From Catalinimonas sp038039535 (GTDB lineage: Bacteria > Bacteroidota > Bacteroidia > Cytophagales > Cyclobacteriaceae): 64,000 bases of DNA. The stretch lies in the NCBI RefSeq assembly GCF_038039535.1, contig NZ_JBBPHP010000015.1, positions 62,001 to 126,000 on the forward strand, written 5' to 3'. Shown here piece by piece: positions 53,615 through 61,729 of this stretch. The notes beneath the pieces were generated by a model. It was given only the letters and a program-made list of their open reading frames with translations, made no database searches and had not been told where the DNA came from. The position numbers were made by a program, and so were the translations under genes. Every line of letters begins with the position of its first letter. The stretch's first letter is position 1.

Positions 53615-53759
53615 GTTTATGCTTAATTACAAATTATGATAGTATGATGGACTATGAATCCATGTCTGCTCTGTATGCTTATCATGTATTACAGAACAAT
53701 TAATGTACAGTAGGCATGCCAGAATTAACGTAGAGATGCCAATTAAAGTAATGTAGAGA

Positions 53760-54131
53760 TTATACTAATTTGGGTGGGGGAGTACGTAACTTGGATTCAA
53801 TTCCTTGTAGATGATTGAGGTATAAAACATATAAAGCTGCCTCATCATAAGCAGCTACAGTTAATGAAAATGAATCTGATAAAGTAAATTCTTTTAAGGA
53901 TTCAGTTTCCTCTTTTTCGTTTTCTTGTCCCTCCCTATTCTCTTCACCTTCCATGTTCATGTCTTCCATCTCTATAACCTGTGATTGCTCGTAGGTGCAT
54001 TTGATATTATTTAAAATACTTGAAGTAAGCGCATAAAAAGAAGGGCCGGTGAAAATGAGCACCAGTAAAATAGAAATAACTCTAGTCAATTGATGGCTGA
54101 GAATATAATAATTTGACTTGGTTAAATTCAT
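53760..54131 (-). CDS. Small membrane protein with acidic loop
   Basis: 123 residues. A single membrane helix at about 17-38 (ISILLVLIFTGPSFYAL) follows a short N-terminal segment. After it comes a strongly acidic stretch (MEDMNMEGEENREGQENEKEE) and then LYVLYLNHLQGIESKLRTPPPKLV at the end. There is no recognisable domain. It lies upstream of the SulP gene in the same direction, but the gap suggests a separate transcript. Its role is unknown. Confidence 0.5.
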   Translation of the reverse strand: MNLTKSNYYILSHQLTRVISILLVLIFTGPSFYALTSSILNNIKCTYEQSQVIEMEDMNMEGEENREGQENEKEETESLKEFTLSDSFSLTVAAYDEAALYVLYLNHLQGIESKLRTPPPKLV

Positions 54132-54611
54132 TCACTTAAAGTTCGGAACTTGTTGAGTATAAAGTTTGAATTTATTAGAAGATACAAATTCAAAGAAAAA
54201 ATTTCAATAAATTTAAAATGCTTTGATAAAATATACTCGTTGTTACGACAAAAATTGTCAATTTGTTAAGGAATAGCTAATTATTATTGAGGATATTCTT
54301 ACAACTTTCAAATTAAAGACTTGTTCATCCATTTGTTGGAATAAAAGCTTAGTAAAGCTTCTTAGTCTCAGACATTAGAATTATTTTTATAAATTTAGGA
54401 GCAAATAAACTTAAGTAATTACACAATAATCTATGAGCATTGTATCTGATCTCTCACCTAATTTATTAAGAAATATTTATCTTTTTTTCCAGAATTCACC
54501 TTGCTCTTAGTTATATCAATAGTACTAACTCCTTGTATTAAGTGTAAGTTCACTGAACAATTTTATTTCTTTATTATACTGCGATAGAAATTATTAATCA
54601 AACCTTTCTGA
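54132..54611. other. 480-bp intergenic region
   Basis: AT-rich, divergent. No gene or strong repeat is visible; it should hold promoters for the small membrane protein and the LacI regulator. Confidence 0.4.
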
Positions 54612-55688
54612 ATGAACATGAATCATAAAAATACTGAAGCCCCAAAAGTGGGTGTAAAAGAAATTGCCAGAAGGGCAAATGTATCAATTGCAACGGTAGA
54701 CAGAGTGATTCATAACCGGAATGGGGTGTCAGAGGAGACTAAGAGAAAAATACAGCAGATTATCAAAGACATTGATTATCAACCTAATATACTTGCAAGC
54801 AGACTAGCTTCTAAAAAAGTGTATGAACTTGCAGTGTTAATACCTGATGTGTCATCCGAAACTATCTATTGGGAAGCTCCTTTAAACGGAATAGCTAAGG
54901 CCGAAACTGAAATATCTAAATACGGTATCAATATTCGTAAGTACCTTTATGATTTAAGTGATAAAGGATCTTTTCTGAGATTGGCGGAAAAAATACTATG
55001 TGAAAAAACTGATGGTATATTAATGGCACCTTCTTTTATAGATGAGGCTACAGAATTTTCATTAAGATGTAAAGAGAAAAACATTCCTTTTGTATTTATC
55101 AACTCAGATATTCCTAACCTTCAAAGTCTCTGCTACATTGGTCCTGAGCTTTTTCAAAGCGGGTACCTGGCTGCGCATCTTCTTAGTTATGGCGTTAATG
55201 ACGATGCCAAAATATTAGTGGTTAACATATCACGTGAAATTGATCATCACCACCACCTTTTACGCAAGGAAGAAGGCTTTAGAAAATATTTTGAAGAACA
55301 TCAAAGACAGAACACAATAATCAAGATTGATGTATTACAAACTGAATACGAAGCTATTCAGAACTCTCTTATCAAAGTATTTGATAAACATCCGGATATA
55401 CAGGCTATTTTTACTACAAACTCTAGAGTAGGGGCAGTAGGGCACTTTGTGGAGGTTTACAATAAAACCAACCTCCTGATCATAGGGTATGACTTTCTTC
55501 AGGATAATATTGATTTATTAAAAAGAGATACGATTGATTTTTTAATTTGCCAAAAACCGGAAGAACAAGGTTACCGCGGCATCATGTCTTTATATCATCA
55601 CCTGGTTTTGTCTACTGAGATTGAAAAAAATTACTACATGCCCATTGATATTATCACTAAAGAAAATTATAATTTTTATACAAACTGA
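54612..55688 (+). CDS. LacI-family transcriptional regulator
   Basis: 358 residues. The HTH is GVKEIARRANVSIATVDRVIHNRNGVSEETKRKI (residues about 13-45), followed by the hinge helix PNILASRLAS. A periplasmic-binding-type ligand domain fills the rest (AVLIPDVSSETIYWEAPLNGI, DGILMAPSF, AIFTTNSRVGAVGH). It most likely senses a sugar or sugar acid and controls the Nramp/epimerase/DapA-like genes that follow 200 bp downstream. An in-frame ATG two codons later is equally possible. Confidence 0.9.
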   Translation: MNMNHKNTEAPKVGVKEIARRANVSIATVDRVIHNRNGVSEETKRKIQQIIKDIDYQPNILASRLASKKVYELAVLIPDVSSETIYWEAPLNGIAKAETEISKYGINIRKYLYDLSDKGSFLRLAEKILCEKTDGILMAPSFIDEATEFSLRCKEKNIPFVFINSDIPNLQSLCYIGPELFQSGYLAAHLLSYGVNDDAKILVVNISREIDHHHHLLRKEEGFRKYFEEHQRQNTIIKIDVLQTEYEAIQNSLIKVFDKHPDIQAIFTTNSRVGAVGHFVEVYNKTNLLIIGYDFLQDNIDLLKRDTIDFLICQKPEEQGYRGIMSLYHHLVLSTEIEKNYYMPIDIITKENYNFYTN

Positions 55689-55889
55689 ATAATCAAGGTT
55701 GAACCAGACCGTATTTTATTTCTGTCTTGAAATTTTTTGATGAAGAGTTTTTATTAATTTCGGGTACGTACACGAATTTGCTGACTAAAATACATTTATA
55801 AACTAATACTCAACTAAGATTCAATCATTCTAAGTATCATTAATGGGATACAATAAATTTTACATTACGATTATAATTTCAGGTACTCA

Positions 55890-57083
55890 ATGAGAAGTAT
55901 TTTTAAATATCTAGGGCCTGGAATCATTACTGCTGCATTAGTTTTTGGTCCTGGTAGTCTTACCATTACCTCAAAGCTGGGTTCACTTTATGCATACCAT
56001 CACATCTGGGTGATCCTATTAGCTATTTTTTTTATGGTCATATTTACTGAAATGGGAGCAAGAATCGGAATTGCAACAGATTCCTCTTTGCTTGAAATTA
56101 TTAAAGAAAAATGGGGGTATCCTGCTTCAGTGATATTGGGTCTTGGTATTTTTGCTATCACAGCATCATTTCAGGCTGGTAATACCGTGGGAGCAAGTTT
56201 GGCATTCGCAGAATTATTCAATACCAATGTAGAACCCTGGGTATTGGTATTTACTTTTATGGCAGTAAGCTTACTATTTTTCAGATCATTTTACAAAGTA
56301 CTGGAAAAAGTGATGATAGGATTGGTTGGTCTTATGCTGATATCCTTTTTGCTCACCTTACTATTGGCTTCGCCAAATTTGAGTGAACTGTTATTAGGGG
56401 TAGTGCCTAGCTTACCTGAGGGCTCTGAAGTGTTAACCATTGCATTGATTGCTTCAAGTTTTTCTGTAGTTGGCGCATTTTATCAGGCTTATTTGGTTAA
56501 AGAAAAGGGGTGGAGAAAAGAGCAGATAGAGCAGGGGAAAAGGGAAGCCATCACTGGTGTAATGGTTCTGGGAATGATTTCACTCTTTATACTTGTAAAT
56601 GCTGCAGCTATACTTTTTCCCAAAGGAATACAGGTTAATTCTGCCACCGATATGGGGTTGGCATTAGAACCTTTATATGGAAATACTGCAACGGTTATTT
56701 TCATGATGGGGTTATTCGGTGCATCATTTTCATCACTCATTGGTAATGCTACTATTGGAGGCTCACTTTTAGCAGATGCATTTGCAATGGGCAATCAATT
56801 AAAATCTCCAAAAGTAAGGATAATGATCATGTTGGTTATGTTGATTGGTGCTGGAATAGCATTTAGATTCGGTCGCTTACCGCTAGAGTTAATTGTTTTC
56901 GCACAGGCAATCACCATCATTATTGCTCCCCTGGTAGGCATTGCACTTTTGGTATTAGCAAATGACAAGTCTAGAATGGGTAAATTCAAAAATGGAATTT
57001 GGAAGAATATAGGCGCGGTAATAGGCCTGATTCTTCTTTTATTTTTATCAGGTAGTCAGATTTACTTACAATTTATTAGATAA
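55890..57083 (+). CDS. Nramp-family transporter lacking canonical metal-site motifs
   Basis: 397 residues, about 11 membrane helices. The first-helix region is GPGIITAALVFGPGSLTITSKLG: DPGN is replaced by GPGS (residues 20-23), and the helix-6 region reads SFSVVGAFYQAYLV in place of MPHN. The usual Asp, Asn and Met that bind Mn or Fe are missing. It belongs to a likely operon with an epimerase (6-bp gap) and a DapA-like enzyme downstream of a LacI regulator, so transport of an organic substrate or another cation is possible (inference). Confidence 0.88.
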   Translation: MRSIFKYLGPGIITAALVFGPGSLTITSKLGSLYAYHHIWVILLAIFFMVIFTEMGARIGIATDSSLLEIIKEKWGYPASVILGLGIFAITASFQAGNTVGASLAFAELFNTNVEPWVLVFTFMAVSLLFFRSFYKVLEKVMIGLVGLMLISFLLTLLLASPNLSELLLGVVPSLPEGSEVLTIALIASSFSVVGAFYQAYLVKEKGWRKEQIEQGKREAITGVMVLGMISLFILVNAAAILFPKGIQVNSATDMGLALEPLYGNTATVIFMMGLFGASFSSLIGNATIGGSLLADAFAMGNQLKSPKVRIMIMLVMLIGAGIAFRFGRLPLELIVFAQAITIIIAPLVGIALLVLANDKSRMGKFKNGIWKNIGAVIGLILLLFLSGSQIYLQFIR

Positions 57084-57089
57084 TTCAAT

Positions 57090-58106
57090 ATGGAAGATTT
57101 AGTAAAACTGGAAGAAGAAATACTGGCACCATCTCAGGACCTGATAGACGATATGAAAAGTCTTGATGGAGATATACTGATTTTGGGAGTTGGAGGTAAA
57201 ATGGGACCGAGTCTGGCCATATTGGCTAAGCGAGCATTGTTCGCTTCTGGAAAAAACAATGAAGTGATTGGTGTCTCCCGTTTTTCAGATAGTAAAGTAC
57301 AGAGTGAACTAGAAAATAAAGGGATTACTACGCTCAAAGCAGATCTGTTAGATGAACAGGCGTTAAATAGTTTACCTGAAACCAAAAATATCATTTTCAT
57401 GGCGGGTACTAAATTTGGTACCCAGGGAAACGAATCATTTACCTGGGCAATGAATGCCTATCTACCTGGAAGAGTAGCAGAAAAATTTAAAAAATCTAAT
57501 ATTGTAGTCTTTTCAACTGGTAATGTTTATCCATTTGTAACGCTTTATTCTGGAGGAGCTACTGAAGAAACCACTCCAGATCCGGTTGGTGAGTATGCAC
57601 AATCTTGTTTAGGAAGAGAAAGAATATTTGAACATTTTTCCAAACTGTATCAAATTCCAATGCTTATTTATCGGTTAAATTATGCTGTGGATTTTAGGTA
57701 TGGCGTATTAGTTGAAATTGCAAAATCAGTTTTGGAGGATAAAGAAATTGATTTAACTACGGGGCATGCCAATGTTATATGGCAGGGAGATGCCAATGAA
57801 TATGCTTTGCGTTCTTTAAATTATTGTACAAATCCTCCTACCAAGTTGAATATCACTGGCCCAGAAACAGTATCAATACGTTGGGCAACAGAGGAATTTG
57901 GTAGACTGTTCAATAAAACTCCCAGATTTGTTAACCACGAACAAACAACCGCATTGTTAAATAACGCTTCAACAGCTCATAAGCTTTTTGGCTACCCCAA
58001 AGTGAGCTTAAAAACTATGATAAACATAGTCGCTACTTGGTTAAGTAAGGGGGGCGAAACAATTAACAAACCAACACATTTTCAAGAGCGAAAAGGTACT
58101 TTTTAA
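57090..58106 (+). CDS. NAD-dependent epimerase/dehydratase-family protein
   Basis: 338 residues. LGVGGKMGPSLA (GxGGxMG at 33-39) is the Rossmann nucleotide motif of the extended SDR fold, and VVFSTGNVYPF is the catalytic Ser/Thr strand. The YxxxK motif is replaced by Tyr169-A-Q-S-Cys173, so the catalytic Lys is lost or shifted. That may mean altered chemistry or a binding role. C-terminal TKLNITGPETVSIRWATEEFG is typical for the family. It sits between the Nramp-like and DapA-like genes (6-bp and 3-bp gaps). Confidence 0.85.
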   Translation: MEDLVKLEEEILAPSQDLIDDMKSLDGDILILGVGGKMGPSLAILAKRALFASGKNNEVIGVSRFSDSKVQSELENKGITTLKADLLDEQALNSLPETKNIIFMAGTKFGTQGNESFTWAMNAYLPGRVAEKFKKSNIVVFSTGNVYPFVTLYSGGATEETTPDPVGEYAQSCLGRERIFEHFSKLYQIPMLIYRLNYAVDFRYGVLVEIAKSVLEDKEIDLTTGHANVIWQGDANEYALRSLNYCTNPPTKLNITGPETVSIRWATEEFGRLFNKTPRFVNHEQTTALLNNASTAHKLFGYPKVSLKTMINIVATWLSKGGETINKPTHFQERKGTF

Positions 58107-58109
58107 TTT

Positions 58110-59171
58110 ATGAAAACACTTCAACCTGAAATCAAAAAATTACTTTTAGAAGGTACTGTGATACCAGCACATCCACTTGCTTTGAACGGCCAAAGAAATA
58201 TGGATGAATGTAGGCAACGCGCACTTACACGCTATTATATAGACAGTGGGGCAGGAGGTATTGCGGTAGGAGTTCATACTACCCAATTTGAAATCAGGGA
58301 AAAAGAATTTAAACTCTTCCAGCCAGTATTATCTCTGGCTTCAGAAGAAGTACAAAACGCGAATCTGAACAGACCATTTATTAAAGTTGCGGGCATTGTA
58401 GGGCCAACTGACCAAGCACTTAAAGAGGCTGAAATAGCTGTAAATTTTGGTTATGATTTGGGATTAGTAAGTAATGGTGGTTTAGCAGGTTTATCTGAAG
58501 CAGAATTAATAAAGAGGACAGAAAAAATTGCTGAACTAATACCTGTGTTTGGATTCTATTTACAGCCTGCTGTAGGAGGAAAGGTTTTTAGTTTTGAGTT
58601 TTGGAAAGATTTTGCACAAATTCCTAATGTACAAGCGATTAAAATGGCTCCATTCAACCGTTACCAGACGCTGGACGTTGTTAGAGCAGTTTGTCATGCA
58701 TCACGCTATCAGGATATAGCCTTATATACTGGCAATGATGATAATATTGTTGCTGATCTACTTACTACTTATCGTTTTAATATTGATGGTAAGATGAGAG
58801 AAAAAGCTATTGTAGGTGGATTACTTGGTCACTGGGCAGTATGGACAAGATCAGCAGTTAAATTATTAGAAGAAATCAAAAATGTTAAAAAAAGTGGCAA
58901 TTCAGTTCCTTGTGATTTGCTCACCAAAGGCATAGCTGTAACTGATAGTAATGCCGCTTTTTTTGATTCAGCTAATCACTACAAAGGTTGTATTGCTGGA
59001 ATCCACGAGGTGTTAAGAAGGCAGGGATTACTGGAAGGAACATGGTGCTTAAATCCAGAAGAATGCATGTCTGACGGTCAAAGTGAAGAAATAAGCAGAG
59101 TTTATCATGACTATCCCGAGCTAAACGATGATGAGTTTGTGATAAAAAATCTGGAAAAATGGCTTCGTTAA
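58110..59171 (+). CDS. Dihydrodipicolinate synthase-family (DapA-like) aldolase
   Basis: 353 residues, longer than DapA (about 290). The barrel shows GAGGIAVGVHTTQF near 48, Tyr150 in FGFYLQPAVGG (equivalent to the proton-relay Tyr) and Lys178 in QAIKMAPFNRY, the probable Schiff-base residue. The context with a LacI regulator and epimerase argues for sugar-acid or keto-acid catabolism rather than lysine synthesis. It ends in LEKWLR at 59171. The IS3 transposase frame on the other strand overlaps its last 51 bp. Confidence 0.87.
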   Translation: MKTLQPEIKKLLLEGTVIPAHPLALNGQRNMDECRQRALTRYYIDSGAGGIAVGVHTTQFEIREKEFKLFQPVLSLASEEVQNANLNRPFIKVAGIVGPTDQALKEAEIAVNFGYDLGLVSNGGLAGLSEAELIKRTEKIAELIPVFGFYLQPAVGGKVFSFEFWKDFAQIPNVQAIKMAPFNRYQTLDVVRAVCHASRYQDIALYTGNDDNIVADLLTTYRFNIDGKMREKAIVGGLLGHWAVWTRSAVKLLEEIKNVKKSGNSVPCDLLTKGIAVTDSNAAFFDSANHYKGCIAGIHEVLRRQGLLEGTWCLNPEECMSDGQSEEISRVYHDYPELNDDEFVIKNLEKWLR

Positions 59172-59987
59172 ATAGCATAAGACATGTGGTCTTAAGTGAT
59201 TATAATTATGTATAGCTTTTTTGGTAGCGTGGTAAGCCTGGTGAAAAGAAGGAAAACCACTCTCAAGTAGAAATTCATGTTTTAATGTCAGGTTAGTTCT
59301 TTCCGCCAGAGCATTCTCATAGGGATCAGGAGATTCAGTCATAGAGACCATAATCTCATTGTTCTCTAATAAATGAATGTATTGATGGCAGCAGTACTGG
59401 ATGCCCCGGTCAGAATGATGAATAAGTGGAGTAGGGGAGTCATCCTCTTTTTGGCATAATGCCATATCTAGCGCCATCAATGGCCCCCGGGCATGCAAAG
59501 TTGGATGTAGATTCCAACCAATGATCTTGCGAGAGAACGCATCGGTAATTAAGCTCAGATAACTAAAACGATTGCCAGTTCTAATGTAGGTGATATCAGA
59601 CACCCAAAGTTCGTTGATTCTAGATGGTTCAAAATCCTGAGTGAGGTTTTCAAACTTTCTATATCCATGCTCTGAATAGGTGGTTTTAGCCCGTAAAGCT
59701 TTAGTTTTGACGAGCATATCTCTCTTTTTGAGGATTTCATGCAGTTTATCACGGCCACACTTAATGCCATTTTCTTGGCGAAAAGATACCATCATATAAT
59801 GCAGTTTAAGTGTACCTACGCGAGGAAGTTTCTCTCGGATGTCTTTTACTTCTGCGATAATTTCTTCTTCAATATCGTCCTTAAGATGCTTCTGCTTTAT
59901 AGCTTTATAATACGCATAACGTGTCAAACCAAACAGTCCACAAAGAACTTGAAGTCCTTTGAGTGGATAGCGTATTTTTAGTTTTTT
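59121..59987 (-). CDS. IS3-family transposase orfB, 3' end altered
   Basis: The orfB frame runs from the slippery A-AAA-AAC (59987-59981) to the stop at 59121. Frameshifted entry gives KKLKIRYPLKGLQVLCGLFG, then a normal integrase start (TRYAYYKAIK). The DDE triad is seen in ELWVSDITY, IHHSDRGIQY and NALAERTN. The frame normally ends beyond NYNHLRPH; here its last residues (from LTKPFFQ on) are antisense to the DapA-like gene, so the true orfB end and inverted repeat are probably missing or replaced. It carries out cut-and-paste-type IS3 transposition with orfA. Confidence 0.88.
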   Translation of the reverse strand, partial: KKLKIRYPLKGLQVLCGLFGLTRYAYYKAIKQKHLKDDIEEEIIAEVKDIREKLPRVGTLKLHYMMVSFRQENGIKCGRDKLHEILKKRDMLVKTKALRAKTTYSEHGYRKFENLTQDFEPSRINELWVSDITYIRTGNRFSYLSLITDAFSRKIIGWNLHPTLHARGPLMALDMALCQKEDDSPTPLIHHSDRGIQYCCHQYIHLLENNEIMVSMTESPDPYENALAERTNLTLKHEFLLESGFPSFHQAYHATKKAIHNYNHLRPHVLCYLTKPFFQIFYHKLIIV

Positions 59988-60450
59988 GACTGCTTGGCTC
60001 CAGGCTTTTTTCCGATTTTGATGTTAAATTCTTCCTCAGCCACTTCAATCATCGTTTTATAGGCCTCAGCCTTTAACTGAGCCAATTCATTTTCTTTTTT
60101 CATCAGCCTAAGCTGCTTTTCAAGTTCCTTAATCTTCTGTTTATCTTTCAAATTAGCTTTAGTGTTACTTTTATTTTTAGTCATGTGATCTGGATTTATA
60201 TAGGGTTGAACAAAGTATTTCTCGTGCCAACGCATCCATCGGTATAGTAATTTACTGGAAATGTGGTACTTATGGCAAGCCTGCTCTTCAGAAAGTAGCC
60301 CAGCCTGAACATATTGTACCGCTTGTTTTTTAGTTCTTAGCGAATAGTATTTTGAAGTGATCATGCTTAAATGGTTGATTAATAAAGAGTTACCAGTAGG
60401 TGTGTTGACTAATTTTCGGATGCGCCATCAAGTTCAATAATTATTGTTAT
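59172..60450 (-). mobile_element. IS3-family insertion element, ends not resolved
   Basis: It contains orfA and orfB on the minus strand. No matching terminal inverted repeats could be found by eye. GTTAAATAG occurs at 59167-59175 and 60451-60459, just outside the element, but 9 bp is long for an IS3 target duplication (3-5 bp). Confidence 0.7.
59978..60364 (-). CDS. IS3-family transposase orfA
   Basis: 128 residues. An HTH region (KKQAVQYVQAGLLSEEQACHKYHISSKLLYRWMRWHEKY) precedes a leucine-zipper-like helix (IKELEKQLRLMKKENELAQLK) and EVAEEEFNIKIGKKPGAKQSKN at the end. OrfA gives DNA binding. It ends where the -1 frameshift site would let ribosomes continue into orfB to make the full transposase. 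Confidence 0.9.
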   Translation of the reverse strand: MITSKYYSLRTKKQAVQYVQAGLLSEEQACHKYHISSKLLYRWMRWHEKYFVQPYINPDHMTKNKSNTKANLKDKQKIKELEKQLRLMKKENELAQLKAEAYKTMIEVAEEEFNIKIGKKPGAKQSKN

Positions 60451-60475
60451 GTTAAATAGATTAACACCTTTACAT

Positions 60476-60505
60476 ATAAAAAAGAAGTCCTGTTCAGGAC
60501 TTCTT
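60476..60505 (-). terminator. Terminator of the TPR gene
   Basis: AAGAAGTCCTG (60482-60492) and its complement (60495-60505) with a 2-nt TT loop; on the minus strand a T-run follows. It ends the transcript from 60534-61673. Confidence 0.85.
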
Positions 60506-60533
60506 CTCTTTACATACGAATAATAATTGAATT

Positions 60534-61673
60534 CTATTGTCCACTAATTTCAGACTCAAGTGCAGCAGCTTTATCATCCATGCCGAGACGAGTATAAACA
60601 GTTTGAAGAGTAGACAGTGTTTTTTCATCATCAGGCTTCAGCTCTTTAGATTTTTCCAGATAAGGAAGCGCTTTTTCAAAAAATACTTTTGCATTTCCTT
60701 CAATTTCCTCTCCACGCTCTTGATATTCTTTCAAATCCATTTCATTAGCTTCGGTAAGAATCTCGGCAGCTTTATTAAAATAGTATGCAGCTAAGTTGAA
60801 GTTTGCATCAAAATAATTAGGATCAAGCTCAATGGCTTTCTTATAGTTTTCAATAGCGTCTTCACCTCTACCCATTTGCTCATACAGATAAGCCCGGTTA
60901 TAGAATAATATAGGATTATCACCTTCTTTCTCAATTGCTTTCGTAAGCTTTTGTTCAGCCTCGTCATAGCTTTCATCCTGAATCAAAACATTAATTTCTC
61001 TTTTCAGAAAATCTGAATTATCAGGGAAGGCATCCTGAGCTTTTCTTAAATATTCAACTGCCTTTTCATTATCCTTCTTCTCAACAAGGTAAATATATAT
61101 TAAACTGTTGTAGAAATCTTCACTCTGATAATCTAGTTCATCAACCAGATATGCATAATTTTCAGCAGCTACATCTAAATTTCCAGATTGTTGTGCAGAA
61201 ATTCCACCGTAGATATAAGCAGTGGTATCGTCAGGTAAAGCCATTTTGGCAATATCGAAATTTCTTATTGCGCTTTCAAAATCCTGCTCTTGGTATTTCT
61301 CAGCTCCGACGTTGATATTTTTAGCCCAAACTTCCTGAATTTTCTGATCAGCAAAAGTATAATGTACTGATCCTTCATCTTCTAGTTCTTTGGCTTTACG
61401 ATAAGCATCCAATGCAGTCTGATAAGGTTCATCAGCCTGAACAGAATTAGTAGAATCCTCAGCTATAGCCTGATAAACTTGGCCATAAATGTACCATGTC
61501 TTACCATCGTCTTTAGTTTGTTCATCAGTAATAGCTGGATCAATTAAAGATTTTGCTTCAGCAAGCTCCTGATCTTCAAGTGCCCGCTCAGCTTTTCTTA
61601 CATTTTTGTTTTGGCCAAATGATGTAACAACTACAGCCAAACAAAGAATTAAACTTAAAGTGTACTTTTTCAT
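60534..61673 (-). CDS. Tetratricopeptide-repeat protein, exported
   Basis: 379 residues with signal peptide MKKYTLSLILCLAVVVTSFGQ. Tandem 34-residue TPR units fill the rest; clear ones read NPILFYNRAYLYEQMGRGEDAIENYKKAIELDPN and NLDVAAENYAYLVDELDYQSEDFYNSLIYIYL. It is a periplasmic scaffold for protein-protein contacts without a catalytic site. It lies next to gyrA in the same direction (56 bp) and has its own terminator. A specific partner is unknown. Confidence 0.9.
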   Translation of the reverse strand: MKKYTLSLILCLAVVVTSFGQNKNVRKAERALEDQELAEAKSLIDPAITDEQTKDDGKTWYIYGQVYQAIAEDSTNSVQADEPYQTALDAYRKAKELEDEGSVHYTFADQKIQEVWAKNINVGAEKYQEQDFESAIRNFDIAKMALPDDTTAYIYGGISAQQSGNLDVAAENYAYLVDELDYQSEDFYNSLIYIYLVEKKDNEKAVEYLRKAQDAFPDNSDFLKREINVLIQDESYDEAEQKLTKAIEKEGDNPILFYNRAYLYEQMGRGEDAIENYKKAIELDPNYFDANFNLAAYYFNKAAEILTEANEMDLKEYQERGEEIEGNAKVFFEKALPYLEKSKELKPDDEKTLSTLQTVYTRLGMDDKAAALESEISGQ

Positions 61674-61729
61674 AATTGTGCAGTATAGGTGACAACTTTT
61701 GTTACAAAAAATTAAATAAAAATTTATAG

